Part shown: one piece after another, positions 43,982-53,761 of the stretch
How the letters are laid out: each line of letters opens with the position of its first letter
How positions within the stretch are numbered: position 1 is the stretch's first letter
DNA from: Krasilnikovia cinnamomea
Lineage (GTDB): Bacteria > Actinomycetota > Actinomycetes > Mycobacteriales > Micromonosporaceae
Assembly: GCF_004217545.1 (NCBI RefSeq)
Contig: NZ_SHKY01000001.1
Location: forward strand, 6,572,001 to 6,636,000
Reading direction: 5' to 3'
Length of the DNA stretch: 64,000 nt
The notes under the pieces: model-generated
The model's input: the letters and a program-made list of their open reading frames with translations, nothing else
The model's database searches: none
Told to the model about the DNA's origin: nothing
Translations under genes and position numbers: made by a program

Positions 43982-44907
43982 TCCTGGCCCTGCGCGCACT
44001 GGGCGTCGGCGATCTGGCCACCGGCGTCCCGGCGCTGCGCGCCCTGCGCGCCGCGTTTCCCCGCGAGCCGTTGCTGCTGGCCGCGCCGCCCTGGCTGACG
44101 CCGCTGGTCGACCTGATCGGCGGCGTGGACCGGGTCGTGCCCACCGACGGGCTCGCCCCGCGCCGCTGGCGCCTCGACCCGCCCCGGCTGGCGGTCAACC
44201 TGCACGGCCGTGGCCCGCAGTCGCACCGGCTGCTGCGCGCCGCCGCCCCCGCCGAGCTGTGGGCGTTCGCCAGCGCCGAGGCCGGGCACCTCGACGGTCC
44301 GGTGTGGAACGAGGCGGAACACGAGGTGCACCGCTGGTGCCGGCTGTTGCGCCACCACGGCGTCGCCGCCGACGAGGGCGATCTGGCGCTGGCCGTGCCC
44401 GGGCGGCCCGTGCCGCACGGCGTCACGATCATCCATCCGGGGGCGAAGTCGCCCGCGCGGCGCTGGCCCGCCGACCGCTTCGCGGCCGTCGCCCGGCGCC
44501 TGCGCGCGGCGGGCCACCGCGTGCTGGTCACGGGTTCCGCGGCCGAGCACGACCTTCGGGTACGCGTGGCGCGGCGCGCCGGGCTGCCCGCCTCGGCCGC
44601 CCCCGTGACGGGCCTCGCCGAGCTGGCCGCCCTGATCGCCCACGCCCGCGTGCTGATCAGCGGCGACACCGGGGTCGCGCACCTGGCCACCGCGTACCGG
44701 ACACCGTCGGTGTCGCTGTTCGGCCCGATGTCGCCGGCCCGGTGGGGGCCGCCGGACCGCCCGTACCATCGGGCGCTGTGGCGGGGCACGCGCAGCGAGC
44801 CGGGCGACCGGCCCGGCCCCGGCGTGCATCCGGCGCTGCGGGCCATCGGGGTGGAGGAGGTGCTGGCGGCGGCCGCCGAGGTGGGCGACGCGGTGACGCT
44901 TCGATGA
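43978..44907 (+). CDS. GT9-family heptosyltransferase-like glycosyltransferase
   Basis: Inverting GT-B transferase of 309 residues, the WaaC/WaaF/WaaQ family. Marks are LALRALGVGDLATGVPALRAL at the N-terminus (shown in pieces: LRALGVGD, PALRALR), IIHPGAKSPARRWP, and SGDTGVAHLATAYRTPSVSLFGP. It is the second GT9 in the operon, with the domain in the 37622-39202 fusion. GTG 43978 overlaps the SDR stop (GTGA). It closes the operon; the next gene has its own promoter-like element. Confidence 0.9.
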   Translation: MILALRALGVGDLATGVPALRALRAAFPREPLLLAAPPWLTPLVDLIGGVDRVVPTDGLAPRRWRLDPPRLAVNLHGRGPQSHRLLRAAAPAELWAFASAEAGHLDGPVWNEAEHEVHRWCRLLRHHGVAADEGDLALAVPGRPVPHGVTIIHPGAKSPARRWPADRFAAVARRLRAAGHRVLVTGSAAEHDLRVRVARRAGLPASAAPVTGLAELAALIAHARVLISGDTGVAHLATAYRTPSVSLFGPMSPARWGPPDRPYHRALWRGTRSEPGDRPGPGVHPALRAIGVEEVLAAAAEVGDAVTLR

Positions 44908-44922
44908 CCGGAAACCGGGTAC
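44898..44922 (+). promoter_or_regulatory. Sigma-B-like promoter, leaderless spacing
   Basis: GCTT, 15 bases, GGGTAC, then exactly 10 bases to the ATG at 44933. The same 9-10 base spacing occurs at 30911 and 34929. Confidence 0.45.
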
Positions 44923-44932
44923 CGGCAGGGTC

Positions 44933-45871
44933 ATGCGAATCGGATATTTCCTCTCCTGCGAGGAGTACACGCCCGCCCAGCTGATCGAACAGGCCCGTCT
45001 CGCGCAGGACGCGGGCTTCTCCGCGCTGTGGATCTCCGACCACTACCACCCGTGGAACGACGCCCAGGGGCAGAGCCCGTTCGTCTGGTCGATCATCGGG
45101 GCACTCAGCCAGGTCGTCACGATCCCGGTGACCACGGCCGTGACCTGCCCGATCATGCGCATCCACCCGGCCGTGACCGCGCAGGCCGCGGCGACCAGCG
45201 CCGTCCTGCACGACGGCCGGTTCGTCCTCGGCGTCGGTACCGGAGAGGCGCTGAACGAGCACGTCACCGGCGAGCGCTGGCCGTTCGCCGACGAGCGCCT
45301 CGACATGCTGGAGGAGGCCGTCGACGTCATGCGGCGGTTGTGGCGGGGCGACTTCGTCACCCACCACGGCAAGCACTACACGGTCGAGCAGGCCCGGATC
45401 TACACGCTGCCGCCCGAGCCGCCGAAGGTGTACGTCTCGGCGTTCGGCCCGAAGGCCATCGAGGTGGCGGCCCGCATCGGCGACGGCTACATCTCCACCA
45501 GCCCCAACGCCGACCTGCTGGAGAAGTTCCGGCAGCTCGGCGGCGGCGACAGACCCGCGCAGGGCGCCTTCAAGGCCTGCTACGCCCGGACCGAGGACGA
45601 GGGCGTCGAGACGGCCCACCGCCTGTGGAGCACCGCCGGGGTGCCCGGCGAGCTGTCCCAGGTGCTGCCGTCGCCGCGCCACTTCGAGCAGGCCGCGACG
45701 CTGGTCACGCCGGAGATGACCCGCTCGGCGCTGCCCTGCGGGCCCGACCCGGCCAAGCACGCCGAACAGCTCAAGACGTACGCCGACGCGGGCTTCGACG
45801 AGGTGTACGTGGCCAGCATCGGCCCGCACTACGCCGAGCTGATCGACCTGTACCGCCGCGAGTTCCTGTGA
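44933..45871 (+). CDS. F420-dependent LLM-family oxidoreductase (G6PDH-like subgroup)
   Basis: Luciferase-like (beta/alpha)8 barrel oxidoreductase of 312 residues, expected to use cofactor F420. It has ALWISDHYHPWND near residue 33, matching the F420-dependent glucose-6-phosphate dehydrogenase-like subfamily, and LGVGTGEALNEHVTG near 98. The C-terminal DEVYVASIGPHYAELIDLY is typical of the subgroup. Substrate unknown. It follows the heptose operon by 25 bases but has its own stress-type promoter; AGGG close to the start could also serve as a weak ribosome site. Confidence 0.88.
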   Translation: MRIGYFLSCEEYTPAQLIEQARLAQDAGFSALWISDHYHPWNDAQGQSPFVWSIIGALSQVVTIPVTTAVTCPIMRIHPAVTAQAAATSAVLHDGRFVLGVGTGEALNEHVTGERWPFADERLDMLEEAVDVMRRLWRGDFVTHHGKHYTVEQARIYTLPPEPPKVYVSAFGPKAIEVAARIGDGYISTSPNADLLEKFRQLGGGDRPAQGAFKACYARTEDEGVETAHRLWSTAGVPGELSQVLPSPRHFEQAATLVTPEMTRSALPCGPDPAKHAEQLKTYADAGFDEVYVASIGPHYAELIDLYRREFL

Positions 45872-45958
45872 CCGCCGGTGATCTGTCCGGGCGTCCGGGC
45901 TGGTTGCAGTTTCGGCGAACCGGGGCCCCCGTGGCCGCCGAGGCTGGATAGTACGGAC

Positions 45959-48007
45959 ATGACGGCGATGGCACACCCCCGCCGGTACGCGCTGGCCGAC
46001 CTGGCGCTCAGGCTCGGCCAGGCCAGTGCCGACGCCCGAACCGTGCGGGAGACAGTGATCCGGGCGGCGGTGGACATGGTCGGCGACGGCGCCGGGGTCG
46101 CACTGCTGGACAACGACGGCTGCTACGACGCGATGACCGTCCATCACCCCGATCCCGCCCGGCGCCGGCTGCTGGCCGACGCGCTGGACCGGCGCGGCAT
46201 GCCGCCACGGGACGCCCACTCCACCACGATGATCGCGACTCGGCAGCCGATCGTGCTGTCGCCCGTGACGCCGGAGCAGGCCACCGAACTGGCCGGAACG
46301 CGCTCGGTACACGAGGACGGTCCCGGCGTCCACGCCGCCGTGCTGTGCCCCGTCGTCGTCGACGACGCGTACGCCGGCTACCTCATCGTGGCCCGCACCG
46401 AGCCCAACGGCCGCTACTCGGCGGGCGACGTGGAGCTGGCCCGCGACATCGCCGGGGAGCTGTCGCTGGGGCTGTCCTCGGCGCAGTCGCACGAGCGGCT
46501 GCGGGCCGCCGAGGAGCGGTACCGCCGGGTGCTGGAGACCATCCCCGAGGGCGTGTTGCAGCTCGACCCCGACGGGATGGTGACCTACGCCAACGAGCCG
46601 GTCGGCGTCATGCTGGGCCTGCCGAGCCCGCAGCTGGCCGGGCTGCCCATGCGCGGCTTCCTGGACGACCGGGGCCAGGCCGAGCTCGCCAAGCGCCTCG
46701 CGGAGAGCCGCGCCGGCCGGGCGACCGTGGGGGCGGCGCAGCTGATCCGCGCGGACGGCTCGCGCCGCCGGGTCCGGGTCAGCATGGTGCCGCAGCCGGA
46801 GGAGCCGGACTCCACCGGCGGGTCGCTGTGCATCATCACCGACACCACCGACCAGGTGGACGCCCGGATCCTGAAGCGGCAACTCGATCATCTGCGCCGG
46901 CTGGACAGCCTGGGCCAGCTCATCGGCGGCATCTCGCACGACTTCAACAACCTGCTGACCGTGGTCGCGGGCTCCGCCGAGATGATCGCCTCGACGGTCG
47001 AACCCGGCTCACCCGAGCACCAGCTCGCCTCCGACATCGTGCGCGCCTCGGCCACCGGCCGGTCGTTGACCCACCAGCTGCTGGCGTTCGGCCGGACCGC
47101 CGGCAACCGCCCGGAGGTCGTGCCGGTCCCGGACCTGCTCAACGAGATGCAGGCGCTGCTCAGCCGTACCCTCGGCGAGCACATCACGCTGGAGATCTCG
47201 TTCGGCCCGGACTCGCGGCCGGTGCGGGCCGAACGCGGGCCCCTGGAGCAGGCGCTGGTCAATCTCGCGGCGAACGCGCGCGACGCCATGCCGCACGGCG
47301 GGGTGCTGCGGGTGACCGCCAGCAACCTGGAGCTGGGCGCGGGCGATCTCGCCGGGACGCCGCTGACCGGCCCGGTGGTGCACCTGGCCGTCTCCGACAC
47401 GGGCGTGGGCATGAGCGACGAGACGCGGCGTCGCGCGTTCAAGCCGTTCTTCACCACCCGGCCCACCTCGGCGGGGCTGGGGCTGGCCACCACGGCGGGG
47501 ATCATGCGGAGCATGGGCGGGGCCATCACCCTGGAGTCCGAGCCGCGGATGGGTACGACCGTCCACCTGTACCTGCCCGCCGTGGACGAGACTCCGGATC
47601 GGGAAACCGCCGCACCGGCCGTCGCGACCGCGGTGCAGGACGTGCTCATCGTGGAGGACCAGCCCGACGTGGCGCGGCTCGTCGAGCGTCTGCTGCAGCC
47701 CGCCGGCTACAGCATCACCGTGTCCACCGACACCCGTACGGCGGTCGAGGCGGTGCGCAACGGTGCCAAGCCCGACCTGCTCATCACCGACGTGGTGATG
47801 CCCAACATGACCGGACCGGAACTGGCCGAGGCGTTGCGCGCGCACCGCCCCGGCCTGCCCGTCGTGTACATGTCCGGCTACACGGCCGCCGCGCTCGGGC
47901 CGCAGATCCAGTTGGACGCCAACAGCGTGCTGCTGGAGAAGCCGTTCACCCGCTCGGGTCTGCTCGACGCCATCCAGCGCCTCACCGGCACGCTGCCGCC
48001 CCGCTGA
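45959..48007 (+). CDS. Hybrid sensor histidine kinase, GAF-PAS-HisKA-HATPase-REC
   Basis: Soluble sensor kinase of about 682 residues. A GAF domain (about 25-180) and PAS domain (about 190-305, RRVLETIPEGVLQLDPDG) lead to the dimerisation box with phospho-acceptor His327 (GGISHDFNNLLTVV). The ATPase follows with the N-box NLAANARDAMP, DTGVGM and GLGLATTAGI, then a receiver domain with phospho-acceptor Asp611 (LLITDVVMPNMTG) and the Lys in LLEKPFT. There is no DNA-binding output or transmembrane segment, and no separate response regulator is adjacent. ATG 45959 is the first Met of the conserved part; longer starts have no support. Confidence 0.92.
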   Translation: MTAMAHPRRYALADLALRLGQASADARTVRETVIRAAVDMVGDGAGVALLDNDGCYDAMTVHHPDPARRRLLADALDRRGMPPRDAHSTTMIATRQPIVLSPVTPEQATELAGTRSVHEDGPGVHAAVLCPVVVDDAYAGYLIVARTEPNGRYSAGDVELARDIAGELSLGLSSAQSHERLRAAEERYRRVLETIPEGVLQLDPDGMVTYANEPVGVMLGLPSPQLAGLPMRGFLDDRGQAELAKRLAESRAGRATVGAAQLIRADGSRRRVRVSMVPQPEEPDSTGGSLCIITDTTDQVDARILKRQLDHLRRLDSLGQLIGGISHDFNNLLTVVAGSAEMIASTVEPGSPEHQLASDIVRASATGRSLTHQLLAFGRTAGNRPEVVPVPDLLNEMQALLSRTLGEHITLEISFGPDSRPVRAERGPLEQALVNLAANARDAMPHGGVLRVTASNLELGAGDLAGTPLTGPVVHLAVSDTGVGMSDETRRRAFKPFFTTRPTSAGLGLATTAGIMRSMGGAITLESEPRMGTTVHLYLPAVDETPDRETAAPAVATAVQDVLIVEDQPDVARLVERLLQPAGYSITVSTDTRTAVEAVRNGAKPDLLITDVVMPNMTGPELAEALRAHRPGLPVVYMSGYTAAALGPQIQLDANSVLLEKPFTRSGLLDAIQRLTGTLPPR

Positions 48008-48035
48008 CCGGCGGATCCGTCCACTGTGGTGAAGG

Positions 48036-48644
48036 TCAGTACCAGCCGGTGGACCTGCTGTGGCCCCAGGCCCGGCACGGCGTGTCGTACCGGCCTTCGA
48101 TGTAGCGCAGGCCCCACCTGATCTGGGTGGCGGCGTCGGTGCGCCAGGCGCGTCCCGCGGAGCGCATCTTGCGGCCGGGCAGCGCCTGCGGGATGCCGTA
48201 GGCGCTCGAGGAGGAGTTCTTCGCGGTGACCCGCCAGCGGCTCTCCTTGTGCCACAGCTTGGCGAGGCACTTGTACTGCTTGGTGCTCCAGCCGCGCTGG
48301 GCGACCATCACGCGGGCCGTCGCGCGGGCGCCCTTGGGCGTGTTGGCGGCGCGGGCCGTGCGCTTCTTGGCGGCCGGGGCCTTGAGCTTCCCGGCGGCGG
48401 GGGCCGTGAGCTTCTTCGCGGCGGCGGACGTGGCGCGCGCCGGTGACTTCGGGACGGCCGCCTGGTGCGCGGCCACTGGTCCGTGGGCGGTCGCGGCGGC
48501 CTGCGGCATCAGGGCCGCACCGGCGCCGAGGACGGCGACGGCGGCGCCGTGGCGCAGGAGCTGCCTGAGGGTGGTGCGACGGGGGTGGCTGCCGCGGTCC
48601 GGACGGTGGTCTCCGGTGCGGCGGCGAGTATGTCGTTCGGCCAT
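48036..48644 (-). CDS. Secreted transglycosylase-like (SLT-type) protein
   Basis: Exported protein of 202 residues that may cleave peptidoglycan. The N-terminus is Arg-rich, followed by a hydrophobic export segment (about 30-50) and an Ala/Lys/Pro-rich wall-spanning linker. The C-terminal 80 residues carry the lysozyme-like core: CLAKLWHKESRWRVTAKN with the catalytic Glu, SSAYGIPQALPG and WGLRYIEGRYDTPCRAW. This is the compact actinobacterial form without LysM or PASTA repeats. GAGGAG precedes ATG 48644. Its 320-base upstream region is non-coding and structured. Confidence 0.87.
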   Translation of the reverse strand: MAERHTRRRTGDHRPDRGSHPRRTTLRQLLRHGAAVAVLGAGAALMPQAAATAHGPVAAHQAAVPKSPARATSAAAKKLTAPAAGKLKAPAAKKRTARAANTPKGARATARVMVAQRGWSTKQYKCLAKLWHKESRWRVTAKNSSSSAYGIPQALPGRKMRSAGRAWRTDAATQIRWGLRYIEGRYDTPCRAWGHSRSTGWY

Positions 48645-48966
48645 GAGGGTCTCCTCACGTCGGGCCCGCCCTGAAGGACAGGCCGTGGGCATCTGGCCTG
48701 ACCCATCGGCCGGCCGGCCGGGCAGCGGAGATGAGCAACCTCACCCGGGCGCCGCACGGTGTCCGGACGGCGCACCGCCCGTCCCCGAAAAGCCCGATTC
48801 CCGCCCCCGTAGAACGCGCGATTCCCGGCCCGCTCGTCCCGGACTGCGGGATCGCCACCGGCGGTCAGCCGGGCCGCCGTCGGCGAAACGCCGCGAAGGG
48901 AGCGCAACGCGCAGCCGCCGGCCCCGGGCCACGGGCGGCGAAACCCGCCCGAACGGCGTGCAACGC
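48645..48966 (-). other. 322-base non-coding leader region of the transglycosylase gene
   Basis: No credible gene lies here. On the minus strand it holds two imperfect 45-base direct repeats (both begin GCGTTGC and contain a TTCGCCG core, about 48866-48960) and two copies of CGGGAATCG 25 bases apart (about 48785-48820). A long leader before a cell-wall hydrolase gene often hides a regulatory RNA. I looked for the c-di-AMP riboswitch core CCGACAGCTAACC and did not find it. Confidence 0.4.
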
Positions 48967-49746
48967 TCAGCCGCGCACCGGGACGACCAGCGGGCCGTTC
49001 TCGCCGTCGATCACCCGGACGCGGGCCCGGTAGTGCCGGGCCAGCAGCTCCTCGGTCAGCACCTCGCGCGGCACCCCGCTGGCCACGACCCGCCCGTCGG
49101 CCAGCAGCACCAGACGGTCGGCGTACTCCCCGGCGATCGACAGGTCGTGCATGGTGGCGATGACCGTGAGCTGCCGTTCCCGGCGCAGGTGATCCACCAG
49201 CTCCAGCACCTCCTGCTGGTGCCCGATGTCCAGCGCGCTGGTGGGTTCGTCCAGCAGCAGCAGGGTCGCGCCCTGGGCCAGCGCCCGGGCGAGGAAGACC
49301 CGCTGACGTTCGCCGCCGGACAGCGTGGCCAGCGGGCGCCCGGCGAAACCGGCCAGGTCGAGCTGATCCAGCACGGCGTGCGCGGCGTCGAGATCGGCGC
49401 CCGACTCGCGACCCAGCGGGGAGATGTAGGGGGTGCGCCCGAGCAGCACGTATTCCAGCACCGCCATGCCGGCGGGCACGACCGGTGACTGCATCACGGT
49501 GGCGACCACCCGCGCGCGGTCGCGGCGGCGCAGCCGGTCGCTGGGCGTACCCAGCAGGCGCACCGATCCGGTGTACGGCAGCAGCCCGCCGACCGCCCGC
49601 AGCAGCGTCGACTTGCCGGCCCCGTTGGGGCCGATGACCGCGACCCACTCGCCGGTGTGGACGCTCAGGTCGACGCCGTGCAGGATCGCCGCGCCGCCCA
49701 GCCGCACGTGCAGGCCGGTGACCTCGACGGCCGGTGCCGGGCTCAT
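48967..49746 (-). CDS. btuD: Cobalamin ABC transporter ATPase
   Basis: ATPase that powers vitamin B12 uptake with the two genes upstream. 259 residues with Walker A GPNGAGKST, Q-loop TVMQSPVVPA, signature LSGGERQRVFLARAL, Walker B LLLLDEPTSALD and the H-loop in IATMHDLS. By sequence alone it fits any FecE/BtuD-type system; the B12 riboswitch in front of the operon decides for cobalamin or a corrinoid. ATG 49746 overlaps the permease stop (ATGA). Confidence 0.88.
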   Translation of the reverse strand: MSPAPAVEVTGLHVRLGGAAILHGVDLSVHTGEWVAVIGPNGAGKSTLLRAVGGLLPYTGSVRLLGTPSDRLRRRDRARVVATVMQSPVVPAGMAVLEYVLLGRTPYISPLGRESGADLDAAHAVLDQLDLAGFAGRPLATLSGGERQRVFLARALAQGATLLLLDEPTSALDIGHQQEVLELVDHLRRERQLTVIATMHDLSIAGEYADRLVLLADGRVVASGVPREVLTEELLARHYRARVRVIDGENGPLVVPVRG

Positions 49747-50846
49747 TCGGTCCGCCCGGCGCTGCGCAGGACCAGCACGAAGAAGGGCGCGCCGATGAAG
49801 GCGGTCACCACGCCGATGGGGATCTCGGCGGGCGCCGCGACGGTCCGCGCGACCAGGTCGGTGAGGGTGAGGAACGCCGCGCCGAACAGCATCGACAGCG
49901 GCAGGATCACGCGGTAGCTCGACCCGGCCAGCAGGCGCACCGTGTGCGGCACGATGACGCCGACGAAGCCGATCAGCCCGGACACCGACACCGCGGCGGC
50001 GGTGCCGAGCGACGCTGCCGCGATCAGTACGTACCGGGAACGTTGCGGGTGCAGGCCCAGGCTGGCGGCCTCGGCGTCGCCGACCGACAGCACGTCGAGT
50101 TCACGGCGGTGCGCCAGCACGACCACGGCGGTCACGATCGCGTACGGCAGCAGCACCAGCACGTCGTGCCAGCCGCCGGTGGCCAGCCGCCCGAGCAGCC
50201 AGGAGTAGACCTCCTGGATGGCGTCGGCGTTGCGCTGCAGCAGGTACGTCTGCCCGGCCGCCAGGAACGCCGAGACGGCGACGCCCGCCAGGATCAGCGT
50301 GGCCGGTGAGCGGTCGCGACCACCGGCCACACCCAGCACGTACGTCAGCACCACCGCGCCCAGCGCGCCGGCGAACGCCGCGACCGGCGCGGTCAGCGGC
50401 AGCCCCGCCGTCACACCACCGACCGGATCCGCCCGGGAGGTGATCACCATCGTGACGCCCAGCCCGGCCCCGGCGGCCACCCCCAGCAGGTACGGATCGG
50501 CCAGCGGGTTGCGGAACACCCCCTGGTAGCAGCCCCCGGCCAGGGCCAGCATGGCGCCGACCAGCAGGCCCAGCACGACCCGGGGCAGCCGCAGCTCGGT
50601 GACGATCGCGGCCTCCCGCGCGCTGAGCCCGCTGTCGACGTGCACGTTCGGGAGCAGGTTGAGCAGTTCGGCGGCGACCCCGCCCGGGGGGAGGCTGACC
50701 GGCCCCAGCGACAGGCCGGTCACGGCGGCGACCAGCACTGCCGCGCAGCCGAGCAGCACCCAGCGCGCCCGCAGCCGTCCGGGCCGGGACGGCGCGGCGG
50801 GTGCCGCGCCGGTCCGGGCGCCGGACGGCGCGGGGCGCGGGGTCAC
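49743..50846 (-). CDS. btuC: Cobalamin ABC transporter permease (FecCD/BtuC family)
   Basis: Membrane permease of 367 residues with about ten hydrophobic helices. Conserved stretches are TELRLPRVVLGLLVGAMLALAG (seen as LRLPRVVLGLLVG), GVFRNPLADPYLLGVAAGAGLG and SGLIGFVGVIVPHTVRLLAG, the loop that contacts the ATPase. The start GTG 50846-50844 shares a base with the TAG stop of the binding-protein gene. A Pro/Ala-rich cytoplasmic tail of 25 residues precedes helix 1. Cobalamin specificity is inferred from the riboswitch. Confidence 0.88.
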   Translation of the reverse strand: MTPRPAPSGARTGAAPAAPSRPGRLRARWVLLGCAAVLVAAVTGLSLGPVSLPPGGVAAELLNLLPNVHVDSGLSAREAAIVTELRLPRVVLGLLVGAMLALAGGCYQGVFRNPLADPYLLGVAAGAGLGVTMVITSRADPVGGVTAGLPLTAPVAAFAGALGAVVLTYVLGVAGGRDRSPATLILAGVAVSAFLAAGQTYLLQRNADAIQEVYSWLLGRLATGGWHDVLVLLPYAIVTAVVVLAHRRELDVLSVGDAEAASLGLHPQRSRYVLIAAASLGTAAAVSVSGLIGFVGVIVPHTVRLLAGSSYRVILPLSMLFGAAFLTLTDLVARTVAAPAEIPIGVVTAFIGAPFFVLVLRSAGRTE

Positions 50847-51793
50847 TACTTCGCCTGGGCGGTGGAGTCGACGATGGTGCGCAGCAGGTCGACCACGCGG
50901 GGGCCCCACCGCGACGCGATGTCGTCGTCCAGCGCGACGATCTGGTCCTTGGTCACGGCCGTCACGCTCGACCAGCCCTTGCGCGCCTTGACCGTGGCGG
51001 CGGACTGCCCGCAGCACTTGGTGTCGGCCAGGAAGACGAAGTCGGGGTTCGCCTTGACGATGAACTCCTCGGAGAGCTGCGGGTAGCCGCCCTTGGCGCC
51101 GTCGGCGTCGGCCGGGTCGGCGATGTTGGCGAGCCCGGCCATGGCGAACAGCGAGCCGACGAAGGTCTTGGAGGTCACGGAGTACAGCTCCGGCCCGAGC
51201 TCGTAGTAGTACGTGGGCTTCGCCGGGCGCTGCGGCACCTTGGTGACGATCTGGGCGATGTCCGCCTTCATCTTCGTGACCACGGCCTGCGCCTCGCCGC
51301 CGTGCCCGGTGAGCGTGCCGAGCTCGGCGGTCTGCCGGTACGTGTCGTCCAGCGTCACCGCGGCGGGGGCCAGATACACCGGGATCTTCAGCTGGGCGAG
51401 CTGGTCCATGATCTTGTTGAGGTCGTTGGAGATCACCACGAGGTCGGGGTCCTTGGCCGCGATGGCCTCGGCGTTCGGCTGGAAGCCGGACAGGTCGCCC
51501 TTCGGCGCCTCCGGCGGGTAGTTGCTGTTCTCGTCGACCGCGGTGACCTGCTTGCCCGCGCCGATGGCGAACAGCATCTCCGTGGCGGTCGGCGACAGCG
51601 AGACGATCTTCTCCGGCCGCGTGGCCAGCGTGACCTTGCCGACGGTCACCGGGAAGCTGGCGGCCGCCGAGCCGCTGGGCGCCGGGCTGCCGGTTTGCGC
51701 GCCGTCGCCGGCACATCCGGCGGTGAGCGTCAGTGCGGCGGCGGCCAGCGCGGTCAGCGCGGCGGTCAGCGCGCGGGGGGCGCGTGTGAACAT
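50846..51793 (-). CDS. btuF: Cobalamin-binding ABC lipoprotein
   Basis: Lipid-anchored receptor of 315 residues, class III periplasmic-binding fold. The signal peptide ends in the lipobox LTAGC with Cys27. Family pieces are RPEKIVSLSPTATEMLFAIGAG and DPDLVVISND. A CC pair (about residue 262, DTKCCGQ) is notable. GGAGGAG lies 4-10 bases before ATG 51793. It is the first gene of the operon and directly follows the cobalamin riboswitch, which makes corrinoid uptake much more likely than iron uptake. Confidence 0.88.
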   Translation of the reverse strand: MFTRAPRALTAALTALAAAALTLTAGCAGDGAQTGSPAPSGSAAASFPVTVGKVTLATRPEKIVSLSPTATEMLFAIGAGKQVTAVDENSNYPPEAPKGDLSGFQPNAEAIAAKDPDLVVISNDLNKIMDQLAQLKIPVYLAPAAVTLDDTYRQTAELGTLTGHGGEAQAVVTKMKADIAQIVTKVPQRPAKPTYYYELGPELYSVTSKTFVGSLFAMAGLANIADPADADGAKGGYPQLSEEFIVKANPDFVFLADTKCCGQSAATVKARKGWSSVTAVTKDQIVALDDDIASRWGPRVVDLLRTIVDSTAQAK

Positions 51794-51879
51794 GTCTCCT
51801 CCTGTCGGCCGAGGGGTGAGTGTTTCGCCGACAGGGGTGTGTGCCCGGTCCGCGAGACGCCCTTCCTCGAAGGCGCAAT

Positions 51880-52035
51880 TCGCGACGGCTCCGCAGGCGA
51901 CCTGGCTCGTCCGTCGCCGCCGCGCCGCGAGGCGGCGGGGGGCGGGCGGCATCACAGTTGCGGGACAGCGCCGGAATCTCACCGGCTTCGCTGCGGTGCG
52001 GTCGGGTAGACGGTAACCCACCGTCGTGCGCGCCT
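51880..52035 (-). ncRNA. Cobalamin (B12) riboswitch
   Basis: Read on the minus strand, the leader contains the B12-box core GGTGAGATTCC then CGCTGTCCCGCAACTGTGA (bases 51950-51985), matching the near-invariant GGTG-A-TTCC and GCCCGC-ACTGT elements. A downstream GAGCCAGGTCGCCTG segment at about 51891-51911 corresponds to the conserved 3' AGCCAGG part. The element lies 87 bases upstream of the btuF-like start. In this class, bound cobalamin shuts down expression of uptake genes. Exact ends are approximate. Confidence 0.9.
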
Positions 52036-52074
52036 TCCGCCGACCCGGCTCCCCACCAGGGGAAACCGCCCGGT

Positions 52075-53751
<1,677 letters not shown>

Positions 53752-53761
53752 GGTTGGCTCC

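Noticed and set aside
48645..48966. A c-di-AMP (ydaO) riboswitch before the transglycosylase gene
   Set aside because: Family context suggested it, but the conserved CCGACAGCTAACC-type core is not visible on the minus strand.
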